Source of the DNA: Muribaculaceae bacterium
GTDB lineage: Bacteria > Bacteroidota > Bacteroidia > Bacteroidales > Muribaculaceae
Length of the DNA stretch: 64,000 bases
NCBI GenBank assembly: GCA_022509185.1
Contig: JAFLTS010000001.1
Coordinates: forward strand, 124,001-188,000
Reading direction: 5' to 3'
Of this stretch, positions 1 to 7,730 are shown piece after piece. Numbering within the stretch: position 1 is the first letter of the stretch; each line of letters begins with the position of its first letter. The position numbers and the translations under genes are program-made. The notes beneath the pieces were generated by a model that saw nothing but the letters and a program-made list of their open reading frames with translations, was not told the origin of the DNA and did not search any database.

Positions 1-1247
1 TGTAAAATCTCGTCTCTTCTTTTCACCAGCAATTTCACAGGGTCACTTTCGTATATTCCTTCGATTAATTTTAGTTGACTTAATTCCGGGAATTTTGAGG
101 AATATTTGTTCATAACCTTTTCATGTAAGGAATTCGTCTCATCATTTATGAGTAAAACTATATTGGCAACACTGTCAGGTCTGATTCTACCAGTTTGTAT
201 TTCATTGGAGATTTTATCCAGCAATTTATTCATTGACACGACGTCAGTTATCAATAAAGAATTCCAATCAGGATATTCCGGTATCTCTTTTTCTTCTTCT
301 TTGAATATTTTTTCAATGGTTGAAATTTTTGTTTCTTCTTTCGTTTCGTCAGAAATGTTCATTTCAGGATTTTCAACGTTAGGAATATCTTGGGGTTGAA
401 TTACTTCCGAAGATTCTTTCGGAAGATAAGACCAAATGATTACAAACAAGGCGATGAAGATTATACCACCAATCCACCATCCGGCATTTATTCTTTTTGA
501 ATTTACCTTTTCCTCAGATTGTTTCCATACTTCCAAAAGTTCGGGGATTGTCACTTCCGGAGAACCGGCCATTGCAACAACCTTTACCATTCTCTCTTTC
601 AAACTCTCGGTATCTACATATTGCAGTAACTTTTCTATGATGTTTCTGACACACCGGATATCCATCTGCCTTTTGGTAAGGTTTTCTTCCTCTGAACCAA
701 AGTTCAAAGGGGTGCCCGACGTTAAATCCTGACTTGCCGTGAAGGCCTTATCAAAGTCAATAAGCATCAGATTACGGGTGTCATTCGTAATCATGATGTT
801 GTCTGTCTTGATGTCGCAGTGGATAACGTTACGAGCATGAAGGTAATCCATAACATCAAGCAACTGTCTTACCCATTTCTCAATGTTCCGGTTGCTGTGA
901 AGACGAGGGTCGGAGTCTTGAATCATCTGATGTAAAGTCTTCCCATCTACAAATTCGGTTATAAGTGTGTCATCGGTGAATTTTATGTATTGTGGGATAG
1001 ATGGATGGCGAATCGAAACCCCAAGCTCATATTCCTTTTGGAAAGCTTGACGATACCTTGAATTGAAGGCATATTCAGGTTTTAATTGTTTCACGAACAC
1101 ACGTCTGCTCTCAAACCTCGCTGAGAAAGCGTCACAAGTGGTTCCGGTAGTCTTTATCGGTTTCTTATCCACAAATACTTCCGAATTGGAGTTAATATTG
1201 CGTTCATCGTATCCGCTCGGCTGTAATATATCGTGCTTTTTTCCCAT
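1..1247 (-). CDS. Eukaryotic-type Ser/Thr protein kinase with one TM segment (3' end outside window)
   Basis: Reading the minus strand from the ATG at 1247 gives an open frame of about 415 codons that continues past the left edge. Residues ~30-210 look like a Hanks-type kinase: the ATP-binding lysine is in VFVKQL (K53), an alpha-C glutamate in FQKEYELG, and the catalytic loop is HCDIKTDN (H143, D145). The usual HRD is HCD, and the DFG motif is replaced by DFDKAF, although the metal-binding Asp is kept. One hydrophobic stretch at ~256-274 (starting WWIGGIIF) would anchor the protein, with an acidic, helical domain of unknown function after it. Related bacterial kinases sense envelope or regulatory signals; the target here is unknown. 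The gene diverges from the structured RNA at 1.4 kb. Kinase fold is quite certain; activity and role are not. Confidence 0.85.
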   Translation of the reverse strand, partial: MGKKHDILQPSGYDERNINSNSEVFVDKKPIKTTGTTCDAFSARFESRRVFVKQLKPEYAFNSRYRQAFQKEYELGVSIRHPSIPQYIKFTDDTLITEFVDGKTLHQMIQDSDPRLHSNRNIEKWVRQLLDVMDYLHARNVIHCDIKTDNIMITNDTRNLMLIDFDKAFTASQDLTSGTPLNFGSEEENLTKRQMDIRCVRNIIEKLLQYVDTESLKERMVKVVAMAGSPEVTIPELLEVWKQSEEKVNSKRINAGWWIGGIIFIALFVIIWSYLPKESSEVIQPQDIPNVENPEMNISDETKEETKISTIEKIFKEEEKEIPEYPDWNSLLITDVVSMNKLLDKISNEIQTGRIRPDSVANIVLLINDETNSLHEKVMNKYSSKFPELSQLKLIEGIYESDPVKLLVKRRDEIL

Positions 1248-1377
1248 TATTTTACCGCTAAATTAGCACAAATTCTCTGTCTATTCTTCAGATTTTTAAA
1301 ATGAACAAAGTGGACAGGAAAGTTCTTGGAGCTGATTTTATCGTTTTTTACCTTTGTCGGAAGAATTTTATAAATTC

Positions 1378-1407
1378 TTGCTGAGAACAGAAAATGCCTT
1401 ATCTTTG
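1378..1407 (+). promoter_or_regulatory. Bacteroidota promoter for the 1.4-kb RNA
   Basis: A -33 TTG at 1378-1380 is separated by 19 nt from a perfect -7 box TATCTTTG at 1400-1407. This fits the TTTG/TAnnTTTG consensus. It predicts a transcription start near 1412 and drives the structured RNA that follows. Confidence 0.8.
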
Positions 1408-1411
1408 TGAT

Positions 1412-1665
1412 GTGGTAACACAGTTGATACCACAGACATAGTTAAAAGCGTTGCGGACGCATATCTCTTCGGTCGAGAATCTGGCAGTTCAATAACCAAT
1501 GGAGAGATGTAGCACCTGCAGCGCCTCGGGTTTGTAATTCAATACCGGCTGTGATCGGTGTATTACTTACAGCGTAGGCTCTGCTCGTTGCTCGTCTTCA
1601 TTGGTAGGCAAGCCAGAGCCTTCGACCGCAGGACGAGCATGAGGCACGACCCTGCGCTTTTCTTT
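1412..1665 (+). ncRNA. Structured non-coding RNA or long leader, family unknown
   Basis: A consensus promoter sits just upstream and an intrinsic terminator ends the segment, giving an RNA of about 250 nt with no convincing ORF. Visible helices are GGTA/TACC near 1413-1431, GCGT/ACGC at 1448-1460, a GTAAT/ATTAC plus ATACCG/CGGTGT stem at 1534-1566, GGCTCTG/CAGAGCC at 1577-1583/1614-1620, and the terminator stem. The loop sequence GCTCGTC (1590-1596) is complementary to GACGAGC (1632-1638) in the terminator loop, so a kissing-loop contact is possible. No separate promoter box is visible between the terminator and the LRR gene at 1714, so this may be an attenuating leader instead of an independent RNA. 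I do not recognise it as tmRNA, RNase P or SRP RNA. Confidence 0.6.
1627..1665 (+). terminator. Intrinsic terminator of the 1.4-kb RNA
   Basis: Stem CGCAGG (1627-1632) pairs with CCTGCG (1651-1656) and is followed by CTTTTCTTTT. The 18-nt loop carries the GACGAGC complementary to an upstream loop. Confidence 0.7.
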
Positions 1666-1713
1666 TATTAACTCTCCGGTGAAAGGGGTCGGTCCGGAAA
1701 AAAATGATTTCCT

Positions 1714-4700
1714 ATGAAGAAATTTTTATCTCTTTTACTATTATTGTATCTGGGGTTAGGGATACAAATGGAAGCAGGATTAACTGTGGGTTCCCAATTT
1801 TGTCCGAATAAATATGGATATGGTCTACGATATGAAGTAATTAGCGAAAATCCTGCACAGGTGAAAGTTTACGGTGCTTATATGTTTAATGAAACTATCA
1901 TCGCAATACCAGAAACAGTAGATTATGAAGGAATTAAATATACTGTAACCGAAATAGGTGATAGTTTTTATAATCAACTTTATCATGGATTGTATAATAT
2001 TAATAAAGATGAAATAACTTCAATAACTTTGCCAAATACTATAGTTTCTATTGGTAACAATGCTTTTTCGGATTTTTCCAGTGTCTCAAATATTAATCTT
2101 CCGGAATCCTTGTTAAACTTAGGAAGTGGAGCTTTTAGTTCCTGTAGCAGTTTAAATTCAATAAATATTCCTGCTTCCGTAACTTCTATAGGTGCTGGCT
2201 GTTTTGCAGATTGTTCTTCGTTACAATCTATAATTATTCCTAATGCCATCCAAGTTATAGAAGAGAATACATTTTATAGTTGTTCTTCTTTAACATCCGT
2301 AACTCTCCCTAAATTTTCAGTTACTATAAAGGAAGGTGCTTTTAGTAATTGCAGTTCATTATCTGAGATAATATTTCCAGAGAATGAAGTTATAATTGAT
2401 ACATTTGCTTTTTATGAAACTACTGGATTAAGGAATTTAGAGATTCATGCGAATAAATGTATAATAAGGAATGAAGCCATTATTTGGTGTTCCGGATTAA
2501 CTACTATCGATATTTCAGGATCAGAAATATTCTTGGATACTTCTGCATTTGGTGGAGCGTCAAACTTAACATCATTCTCCATTGAAGGTTCAAAGATTAT
2601 AATTGAAGGCCAAGCATTCAATCAATGCGAAAATTTAATTTCCCTTTCTATAAAAGGTACTGAAGCACAAATAAACAATGGAGCATTTAACGGTTGTCCA
2701 TTACAAAGTGTTTATTTAGATTATCCTGAAATAATTGAATATTCGTTTAATGACCTAGAAACTCTAACTTCTTTGAATCTTGGAGAGAATGTTAAAAGTA
2801 TTGGTGCTTATGCTTTTATGGGGTGTAAGAATTTAACTTCTATAGAAATACCTGAACAGGTTACTTACTTAGGTGTAAGTTCCTTTGCAGGATGTACAAA
2901 CGTTAATAATCTCATTCTAGGTAATTCCTTACAACAAATAGATGCTCTTGCCTTCTCTTGGTGTGATAATTTGACCTCTCTAATTTTACCTGATAAAGTT
3001 TCTTTAATTAATAATGAAGCTTTTCGTGAATGTACAAGTTTGTCTTCAATTAGTTTCCCGGAATCATTAATAACCATAGGTTATGAAGCCTTCAGTGGGT
3101 GTTCAAGTTTATCTTCAATTAGTTTCCCGGAATCACTACTTACTATCGGTAACGGAGCTTTTAGGGAGTGTTCCGGTTTATCTTCGGTTACAATTCCTGG
3201 GGAGCAGACTTCCGTGGAATATGGAGCATTCGAGGGATGTACAAGTCTAGCTTCCTTTTCTATTATGGGTTCTGAAACAGTTATAAATGACCATGCTTTA
3301 AAGGGTTGTCCGATTGAAACTTTAAAAATTGGATGTCAGGAAATACCGAATGAATTATTCTCTGATTTTTCCACTTTAAAATCAGTGACATTCGGTGAAT
3401 CTGTTAAAACAATTGGTGCAGGTTCCTTTTATAATTGTTCAATTAAATCTTTGGAATTACCATCTTCTGTTACCTCTATTGGTTACGGGGCTTTTGATTC
3501 TAATCCAATTTCTTTTCTTTCTCTACCTAAATCCTTAAAGTCAATAGGTAACGGAGCCTTTGATTCTTGTCCGATTCAAACTTTGGAAGTTAATACAGAA
3601 TTAGAATCTTCTGATTTTATTTCACTCGACAACTTGATATCGGTAGTTTTCGGTAATGATATAACTACGATTCCAAGTTTCAGTGGAGCAAGTAAATTGG
3701 TTAACGTAACTTTACCTAAATATCTTCTTAATCTACCTGATTATGCTTTCAGTAACTGTGTTTCTCTGAAAACAATAGAACTCCCTGAAAGTCTTGAAAC
3801 CATCGGGAAAAGTGCCTTCTCTAATACTGCTTTGTCCAATCTCAATTTACCCTCAGGAATAGAGATAATCAGTGATTATCTATTTACGGACTGTAAAAAT
3901 ATAGAATCTTTCCAGATACCTATTAACATAACTTCAATAGGAAACGGCGCTTTCTCCGGAACATCTCTTACAGAAATAAATTTTCCATCCTCTCTTAACA
4001 CTATTGGTAACAACTCTTTTGCAAACACTAAGATAACTGAAATAACACTCCCGCAGACTCTTACTTCTATCGGTTACGGAGCTTTTACAGATTGTCCGGT
4101 TGAAACCCTTACCATCCTGACCAATGCTCCCGTCAATGGCGTTTTTTCATATGACCATCTTACGACTGCAATATTCGGGGAAGATGTAACTTCAATACCA
4201 AGTTTTAGTGGTGCTGCAAATCTCACAACCGTAACCTTACCCGAGACTTTAGAGAATATTCCTGAACTTGGATTCCTTAACTGCATTTCCTTACAGACTC
4301 TTCAACTTCCGGAATACTTATCTTCTATAGGAACAGGATGTTTCAGCGGTTGCACCTCTTTAAACACAATAAGACTACCGGAAAATGTAAAAAATATTCC
4401 TGCATATGCTTTTGTAAACTGTGAAAATCTTGAAAAAGTTTATTTTTCAGATAATATAGAGTCATTCGGGATGAACGCTTTTCAGAACTGTGGTAAACTT
4501 CGTTCATTAGTTATTCCTGAAGGTGTTAAGGAAATTCCTAACGGTATGTTGCAAGGTTGTGCTTCTATTAGTGAGATACTCATTCCTAATTCAGTTATAT
4601 CAATTGGTGAAAATGCTTTCCAGGGTTGTTCATCACTTGTTAACGTTGATTTGGGTACAGGAATGTACTCTATTGGAGACTTTGCTTTTGCAGAGTGTAA

Positions 4701-5541
4701 CAACATAACCAACATACACAGTATGGCTTTGAATCCCCCTTATGCTGAACAAAATACCTTCCCTATACCAGCCTATACAAGTGCTACTGTAACAGTGCGA
4801 GAACAGTCTCTTGCAACTTATAACAGAGAGAATCCTTGGTACAGATTCCAGAACTACCTTACGGTCAGCGGGGCTATATCTCTATCTCATTATAATGTTG
4901 ATATGGCCGGTAATGAAGTATTCCAGCTAGGTGTTTATGGTTCCGAAAATAAAATACTCTGGACTTCTTCAAATCCTTCCGTAGCATATGTAAATGAATG
5001 CGGTCTTATTGTGGCTATGGGTATAACAGGTGCCACAGTGGTAACGGCTCATGTGGATGATGAAGAGATTAATTGTAATGTAACGGTTTCCTCTCCTTAT
5101 CGTGACCCACAAGCTTATACTAGAGCCGGTGAAGAGGATGAAAATCAGCCTGTGGATATCATTATGGAAGGTGTCGGCGGTAACCCGCCTATGGTAAATG
5201 TAAGACTGGTACCTGTCGGTTCAAAGACTATCATTGACTGGTCTTCGTCTAATTCCGATGTGGCATCTGTAAATAATGGTCTTGTAACAGTTTACTCTGA
5301 CGGTGACGTAGATTTCGGTGTGGAAACTGAAAACGGTCTTGAAGATTTTATTGTAGTTGACACCCAGGATATTGATCAATCAGGTATTGAAGAAATATTT
5401 GCCGATGGGGATTGGATGCAGCCAATGAATGTCTATGACCTCTCAGGACGTATCTTATATTTCAATGCAACTCTTGATCAGATCAAAAACCTCGACAAAG
5501 GTCTTTACATCATCAGAGGTAAGAAAGTTTTGATTAAATAA
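1714..5541 (+). CDS. BspA-like leucine-rich-repeat surface protein with Ig-like domains and sorting tail
   Basis: 1,275 residues. A signal peptide (MKKFLSLLLLLYLGLG) is followed by a long run (residues ~50-1010) of ~23-residue LRR_5/BspA-type repeats of the form IGxxAFxxCxxLxxIxxP. Residues ~1050-1120 and ~1150-1225 resemble bacterial Ig-like (Big_2) domains, each with a WTSSNPSVA-type core. The last ~38 residues, starting MNVYDLSGRI, resemble a Por/T9SS-type C-terminal sorting tail. Such proteins are exported to the cell surface and in oral relatives bind host proteins or other bacteria; the ligand here is unknown. The gene looks more AT-rich than its neighbours and contains near-identical adjacent repeats, signs of recent repeat expansion. 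It follows the 1.4-kb RNA with no obvious promoter of its own. Confidence 0.85.
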   Translation: MKKFLSLLLLLYLGLGIQMEAGLTVGSQFCPNKYGYGLRYEVISENPAQVKVYGAYMFNETIIAIPETVDYEGIKYTVTEIGDSFYNQLYHGLYNINKDEITSITLPNTIVSIGNNAFSDFSSVSNINLPESLLNLGSGAFSSCSSLNSINIPASVTSIGAGCFADCSSLQSIIIPNAIQVIEENTFYSCSSLTSVTLPKFSVTIKEGAFSNCSSLSEIIFPENEVIIDTFAFYETTGLRNLEIHANKCIIRNEAIIWCSGLTTIDISGSEIFLDTSAFGGASNLTSFSIEGSKIIIEGQAFNQCENLISLSIKGTEAQINNGAFNGCPLQSVYLDYPEIIEYSFNDLETLTSLNLGENVKSIGAYAFMGCKNLTSIEIPEQVTYLGVSSFAGCTNVNNLILGNSLQQIDALAFSWCDNLTSLILPDKVSLINNEAFRECTSLSSISFPESLITIGYEAFSGCSSLSSISFPESLLTIGNGAFRECSGLSSVTIPGEQTSVEYGAFEGCTSLASFSIMGSETVINDHALKGCPIETLKIGCQEIPNELFSDFSTLKSVTFGESVKTIGAGSFYNCSIKSLELPSSVTSIGYGAFDSNPISFLSLPKSLKSIGNGAFDSCPIQTLEVNTELESSDFISLDNLISVVFGNDITTIPSFSGASKLVNVTLPKYLLNLPDYAFSNCVSLKTIELPESLETIGKSAFSNTALSNLNLPSGIEIISDYLFTDCKNIESFQIPINITSIGNGAFSGTSLTEINFPSSLNTIGNNSFANTKITEITLPQTLTSIGYGAFTDCPVETLTILTNAPVNGVFSYDHLTTAIFGEDVTSIPSFSGAANLTTVTLPETLENIPELGFLNCISLQTLQLPEYLSSIGTGCFSGCTSLNTIRLPENVKNIPAYAFVNCENLEKVYFSDNIESFGMNAFQNCGKLRSLVIPEGVKEIPNGMLQGCASISEILIPNSVISIGENAFQGCSSLVNVDLGTGMYSIGDFAFAECNNITNIHSMALNPPYAEQNTFPIPAYTSATVTVREQSLATYNRENPWYRFQNYLTVSGAISLSHYNVDMAGNEVFQLGVYGSENKILWTSSNPSVAYVNECGLIVAMGITGATVVTAHVDDEEINCNVTVSSPYRDPQAYTRAGEEDENQPVDIIMEGVGGNPPMVNVRLVPVGSKTIIDWSSSNSDVASVNNGLVTVYSDGDVDFGVETENGLEDFIVVDTQDIDQSGIEEIFADGDWMQPMNVYDLSGRILYFNATLDQIKNLDKGLYIIRGKKVLIK

Positions 5542-5573
5542 TTTCTACCTGAATTAATTAAAAGGCATGGTGG

Positions 5574-5602
5574 GATTAATTTCCTTCCATGCTTATTATT
5601 TT
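5574..5602 (+). terminator. Terminator after the LRR gene
   Basis: GCATGG (5575-5580) pairs with CCATGC (5587-5592) and is followed by the T-rich TTATTATTTTTC. It lies 33 nt after the LRR stop codon. Confidence 0.6.
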
Positions 5603-5654
5603 TCTTACGTAAATAGCTGAATTCGAAATTTTTACTGGTAATATGCCAGTAGGA

Positions 5655-5705
5655 GAAAAAGGAAATCGCTATATAATGCTTATTAATAGCAAGATATAGC
5701 GATTT
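5655..5705 (-). terminator. Terminator of the tRNA-Arg transcript
   Basis: On the minus strand a 12-bp stem AAATCGCTATAT/ATATAGCGATTT (5694-5705 with 5663-5674) starts a few bases after the tRNA 3' end and is followed by CCTTTTTCTCC. Confidence 0.65.
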
Positions 5706-5710
5706 TCAGG

Positions 5711-5782
5711 TATCTCCATACGGAGTCGAACCGTAATCGTCGGAACCGGAATCCGATATTCTATCCATTGAACTATGGAGAC
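5711..5782 (-). tRNA. tRNA-Arg (anticodon CCG)
   Basis: The minus strand folds as a cloverleaf: acceptor GTCTCCA/TGGAGAT with a G1-U72 wobble and discriminator A73, a D stem GTTC/GAAT, anticodon stem TCGGA/TCCGA with loop TTCCGGT (anticodon CCG), and T stem TACGG/CCGTA with loop TTCGACT. The 3' CCA is not encoded (CCT follows A73). It reads CGG arginine codons. A consensus promoter lies upstream and a hairpin terminator downstream, so it is a single-gene unit. Confidence 0.93.
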
Positions 5783-5828
5783 TTTTTACTCTCCTTTTCT
5801 TAAAAAAAGAAAACAGGATTTATGTATG

Positions 5829-5858
5829 CAAATTTAAAGATTATTTCTTTTCTCACAA
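5829..5858 (-). promoter_or_regulatory. Promoter of tRNA-Arg
   Basis: On the minus strand TTG (5858-5856) lies 19 nt before TAAATTTG (5836-5829), both matching the Bacteroidota consensus. The tRNA 5' end is about 47 nt downstream of the -7 box. Confidence 0.75.
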
Positions 5859-5866
5859 ACTTTGTA

Positions 5867-5896
5867 AATAAAATGAGGAGCCTGTTAGCTCCTCAT
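5867..5896 (-). terminator. Terminator of the nuclease gene
   Basis: ATGAGGAG and GCTCCTCAT form an 8-9-bp stem with a 7-nt loop, followed on the minus strand by TTTATTT. It lies 38 nt beyond the nuclease stop codon. Confidence 0.65.
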
Positions 5897-5934
5897 TTAT
5901 CTTTACATATCTTGAATAAGATTCACTATATTCT

Positions 5935-7479
5935 TTATTTATTCCAGTCAGAAAAGCTGTATACTGACTCTATAGAATTCTCTACATTGTCCGGAAGAGC
6001 CGGGAAGAAGTCATATCCTGTCAATGCTTCAAGATCATCTATACTCATGGCATAAGAATCCATGCTGTCGGGTGCAAGAGCATTGGGATAAACAAAGGCT
6101 ATGGCTCTCGGTTCTTTATTTTCCCTGTAATATAAGAAAGCCTTAAAGAAAGCACTGGGAACCCTCACCTGTGAAGCCCCTATCCTCTGTTGGTCGTCTT
6201 CTGAATAAATAGGGCCAGCTATAATCCAGATCGCTCCGTCACGTTTTGCCCAGCTTCTTTCCTTACTTTCCAAAGTTGCCCAAGCTTTTTCATTAATGTC
6301 TGCCTTTTGTGGACACATGTTAGCCATTACAAAACAATCTGCCATTGCCTGACTACTCCATTTCTGGTCGGCTGCAGGACACATATGGCCTCTTTGATAA
6401 CCGGTTGTATTATAAGCATAATCTTTGGTAGGACATCCCTCAAGCGAAGAGTCGGTCCAGAAATCATAATCGTTTCTGTCTTCACTTCCATTAGTCTCAG
6501 TTGAAAGCAACTCCCATGCTACATAATTAGGTGTCTTATTGTCTTTGTTGAAATTAACTGTAAAGCCTGTATATTCCTTAACCTGCTGAGCCACTCCATC
6601 AGGAAGCTTTACATAAGAGAGTGGAAACTGATAATCACCGGGCACTGCATCATATTCAGTCTGGCTGCCTGAACCGGATTCTTCTCCCAAAGTTTCATAA
6701 TCAGTCACTACAATATTAAAATATTTTGTAGTCGACCCTGATATGCCTGTGAAATATCCTGTTAACTTATAAGAAACACCATCTTTTAATTCAGCCTTCA
6801 AAGCATCTGTAGGATAGGAAACACTTCCTGCAGTCTCAGCTCCGGCTATCTCCACATTAATATAATTTCCACTGAATATCAGACTACCTTCTAACGTCAC
6901 ATAAGTGCTTAATACATATTCCGTGTCGGCTGCTGCAGCATCAACCATTGCTGCTGTATAATTTACCGGTTGTGGATAAGTGTATTCCTCTACTCCGGCT
7001 ATGCTGATGGCCGCTGAAGAATCTAGCTGAAGACCGGTACCGAAATTGGCAACTTTACCTGATGCTTCAACTATTGTACCGATCGGGAAAGAATTCAGAT
7101 CTATACTCTGATTATAAACATATATAGAACCGCCATTGTCTGTGATTACAAGGCCTCTGGCATTCACTGCTGTCACAACTGCAGTTGTTGTAAGTTCATC
7201 CCCTACTGTTAGATTCTTTATATTATCAGTTATTTCAGTCGTAATATCCGGGTTTTGCTCCCCTTCGTCTCCTTCATTTCCTTCATCACCTTCGTTACCC
7301 TCATCTCCTTCATTGCCTTCATCGCCGTTGTCTTCTCCGGCACCTCCGTTTACACTGTTGTCAAAATAAGGTTCATCATAATCCTTTACACAGGAGTTAA
7401 GAGATAGTAAAGATGTGCTTCCAAGCAAAACAAGCACAAGGAAAGAACTGATAAAATTAAATTTTGGAATTCGTATCAT
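5935..7479 (-). CDS. Surface lipoprotein: OB-fold module plus DNA/RNA non-specific endonuclease
   Basis: 514 residues. The N-terminus is a lipoprotein signal ending at a Cys in LSLNSCVKDYDEP; the acidic residues after it resemble a Bacteroidota surface-export signal. Next come an Asp/Glu-Gly-Asn repeat linker, a ~190-residue OB-fold-like module (from ITDNIKNLTVGDEL) and a C-terminal NUC domain (~residues 290-500). The active site reads YQRGHMCPAAD: the family's DRGH is QRGH here, but the general-base His (H365) and the metal-site Asn in DINEKAW (N396) are kept. The family cleaves both DNA and RNA with a divalent metal. The OB module is strongly similar to one in the lipoprotein at 10532. The gene diverges from the TonB receptor, so a joint role in degrading extracellular nucleic acid is a reasonable inference. 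Confidence 0.87.
   Translation of the reverse strand: MIRIPKFNFISSFLVLVLLGSTSLLSLNSCVKDYDEPYFDNSVNGGAGEDNGDEGNEGDEGNEGDEGNEGDEGEQNPDITTEITDNIKNLTVGDELTTTAVVTAVNARGLVITDNGGSIYVYNQSIDLNSFPIGTIVEASGKVANFGTGLQLDSSAAISIAGVEEYTYPQPVNYTAAMVDAAAADTEYVLSTYVTLEGSLIFSGNYINVEIAGAETAGSVSYPTDALKAELKDGVSYKLTGYFTGISGSTTKYFNIVVTDYETLGEESGSGSQTEYDAVPGDYQFPLSYVKLPDGVAQQVKEYTGFTVNFNKDNKTPNYVAWELLSTETNGSEDRNDYDFWTDSSLEGCPTKDYAYNTTGYQRGHMCPAADQKWSSQAMADCFVMANMCPQKADINEKAWATLESKERSWAKRDGAIWIIAGPIYSEDDQQRIGASQVRVPSAFFKAFLYYRENKEPRAIAFVYPNALAPDSMDSYAMSIDDLEALTGYDFFPALPDNVENSIESVYSFSDWNK
7261..7326 (-). repeat. Degenerate 9/18-bp tandem repeat coding the acidic linker
   Basis: Repeated units like CCTTCATCTCCTTCGTTG (plus strand) encode alternating Gly-Asp-Glu and Gly-Asn-Glu in the nuclease linker. 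Units differ at third positions. Copy number could vary by slippage without a frameshift because the unit length is a multiple of three. Confidence 0.7.
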
Positions 7480-7515
7480 ATATCATAAGAAATTTTTTCA
7501 CTATAACAATAAACG

Positions 7516-7523
7516 CAAATATA
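7516..7523 (-). promoter_or_regulatory. -7 box for the nuclease gene
   Basis: TATATTTG on the minus strand, 37 nt upstream of the nuclease ATG, followed by a C as is common here. No clear -33 TTG is visible. Confidence 0.5.
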
Positions 7524-7605
7524 ATTAAAAAATTTTAGTACGATTAATATATGATAAAATTGATATTAAGAAATTTTAAGGTTATTTTGTTAAAATTGAA
7601 CCAAG

Positions 7606-7637
7606 CTTTGGTGGATTGTAAAAAAAATTTAACTTTG
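7606..7637 (+). promoter_or_regulatory. Promoter of the TonB receptor operon
   Basis: TTG at 7608-7610 and TAACTTTG at 7630-7637 are separated by 19 nt. This predicts a leader of about 90 nt before the ATG at 7731. Confidence 0.7.
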
Positions 7638-7730
7638 CACTTTAGGAAAAACACGCATTTTATAATTGTTTCTGCTTTTAATCCGCTAATTTAATAATTA
7701 CCAAATACATTTCAATTAAACAACCAGATT

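Noticed and set aside
7261-7326. CRISPR-like repeat array
   Set aside because: The short repeats are in-frame codons for an acidic Gly linker without spacers; no other repeat-spacer pattern was seen in the window.
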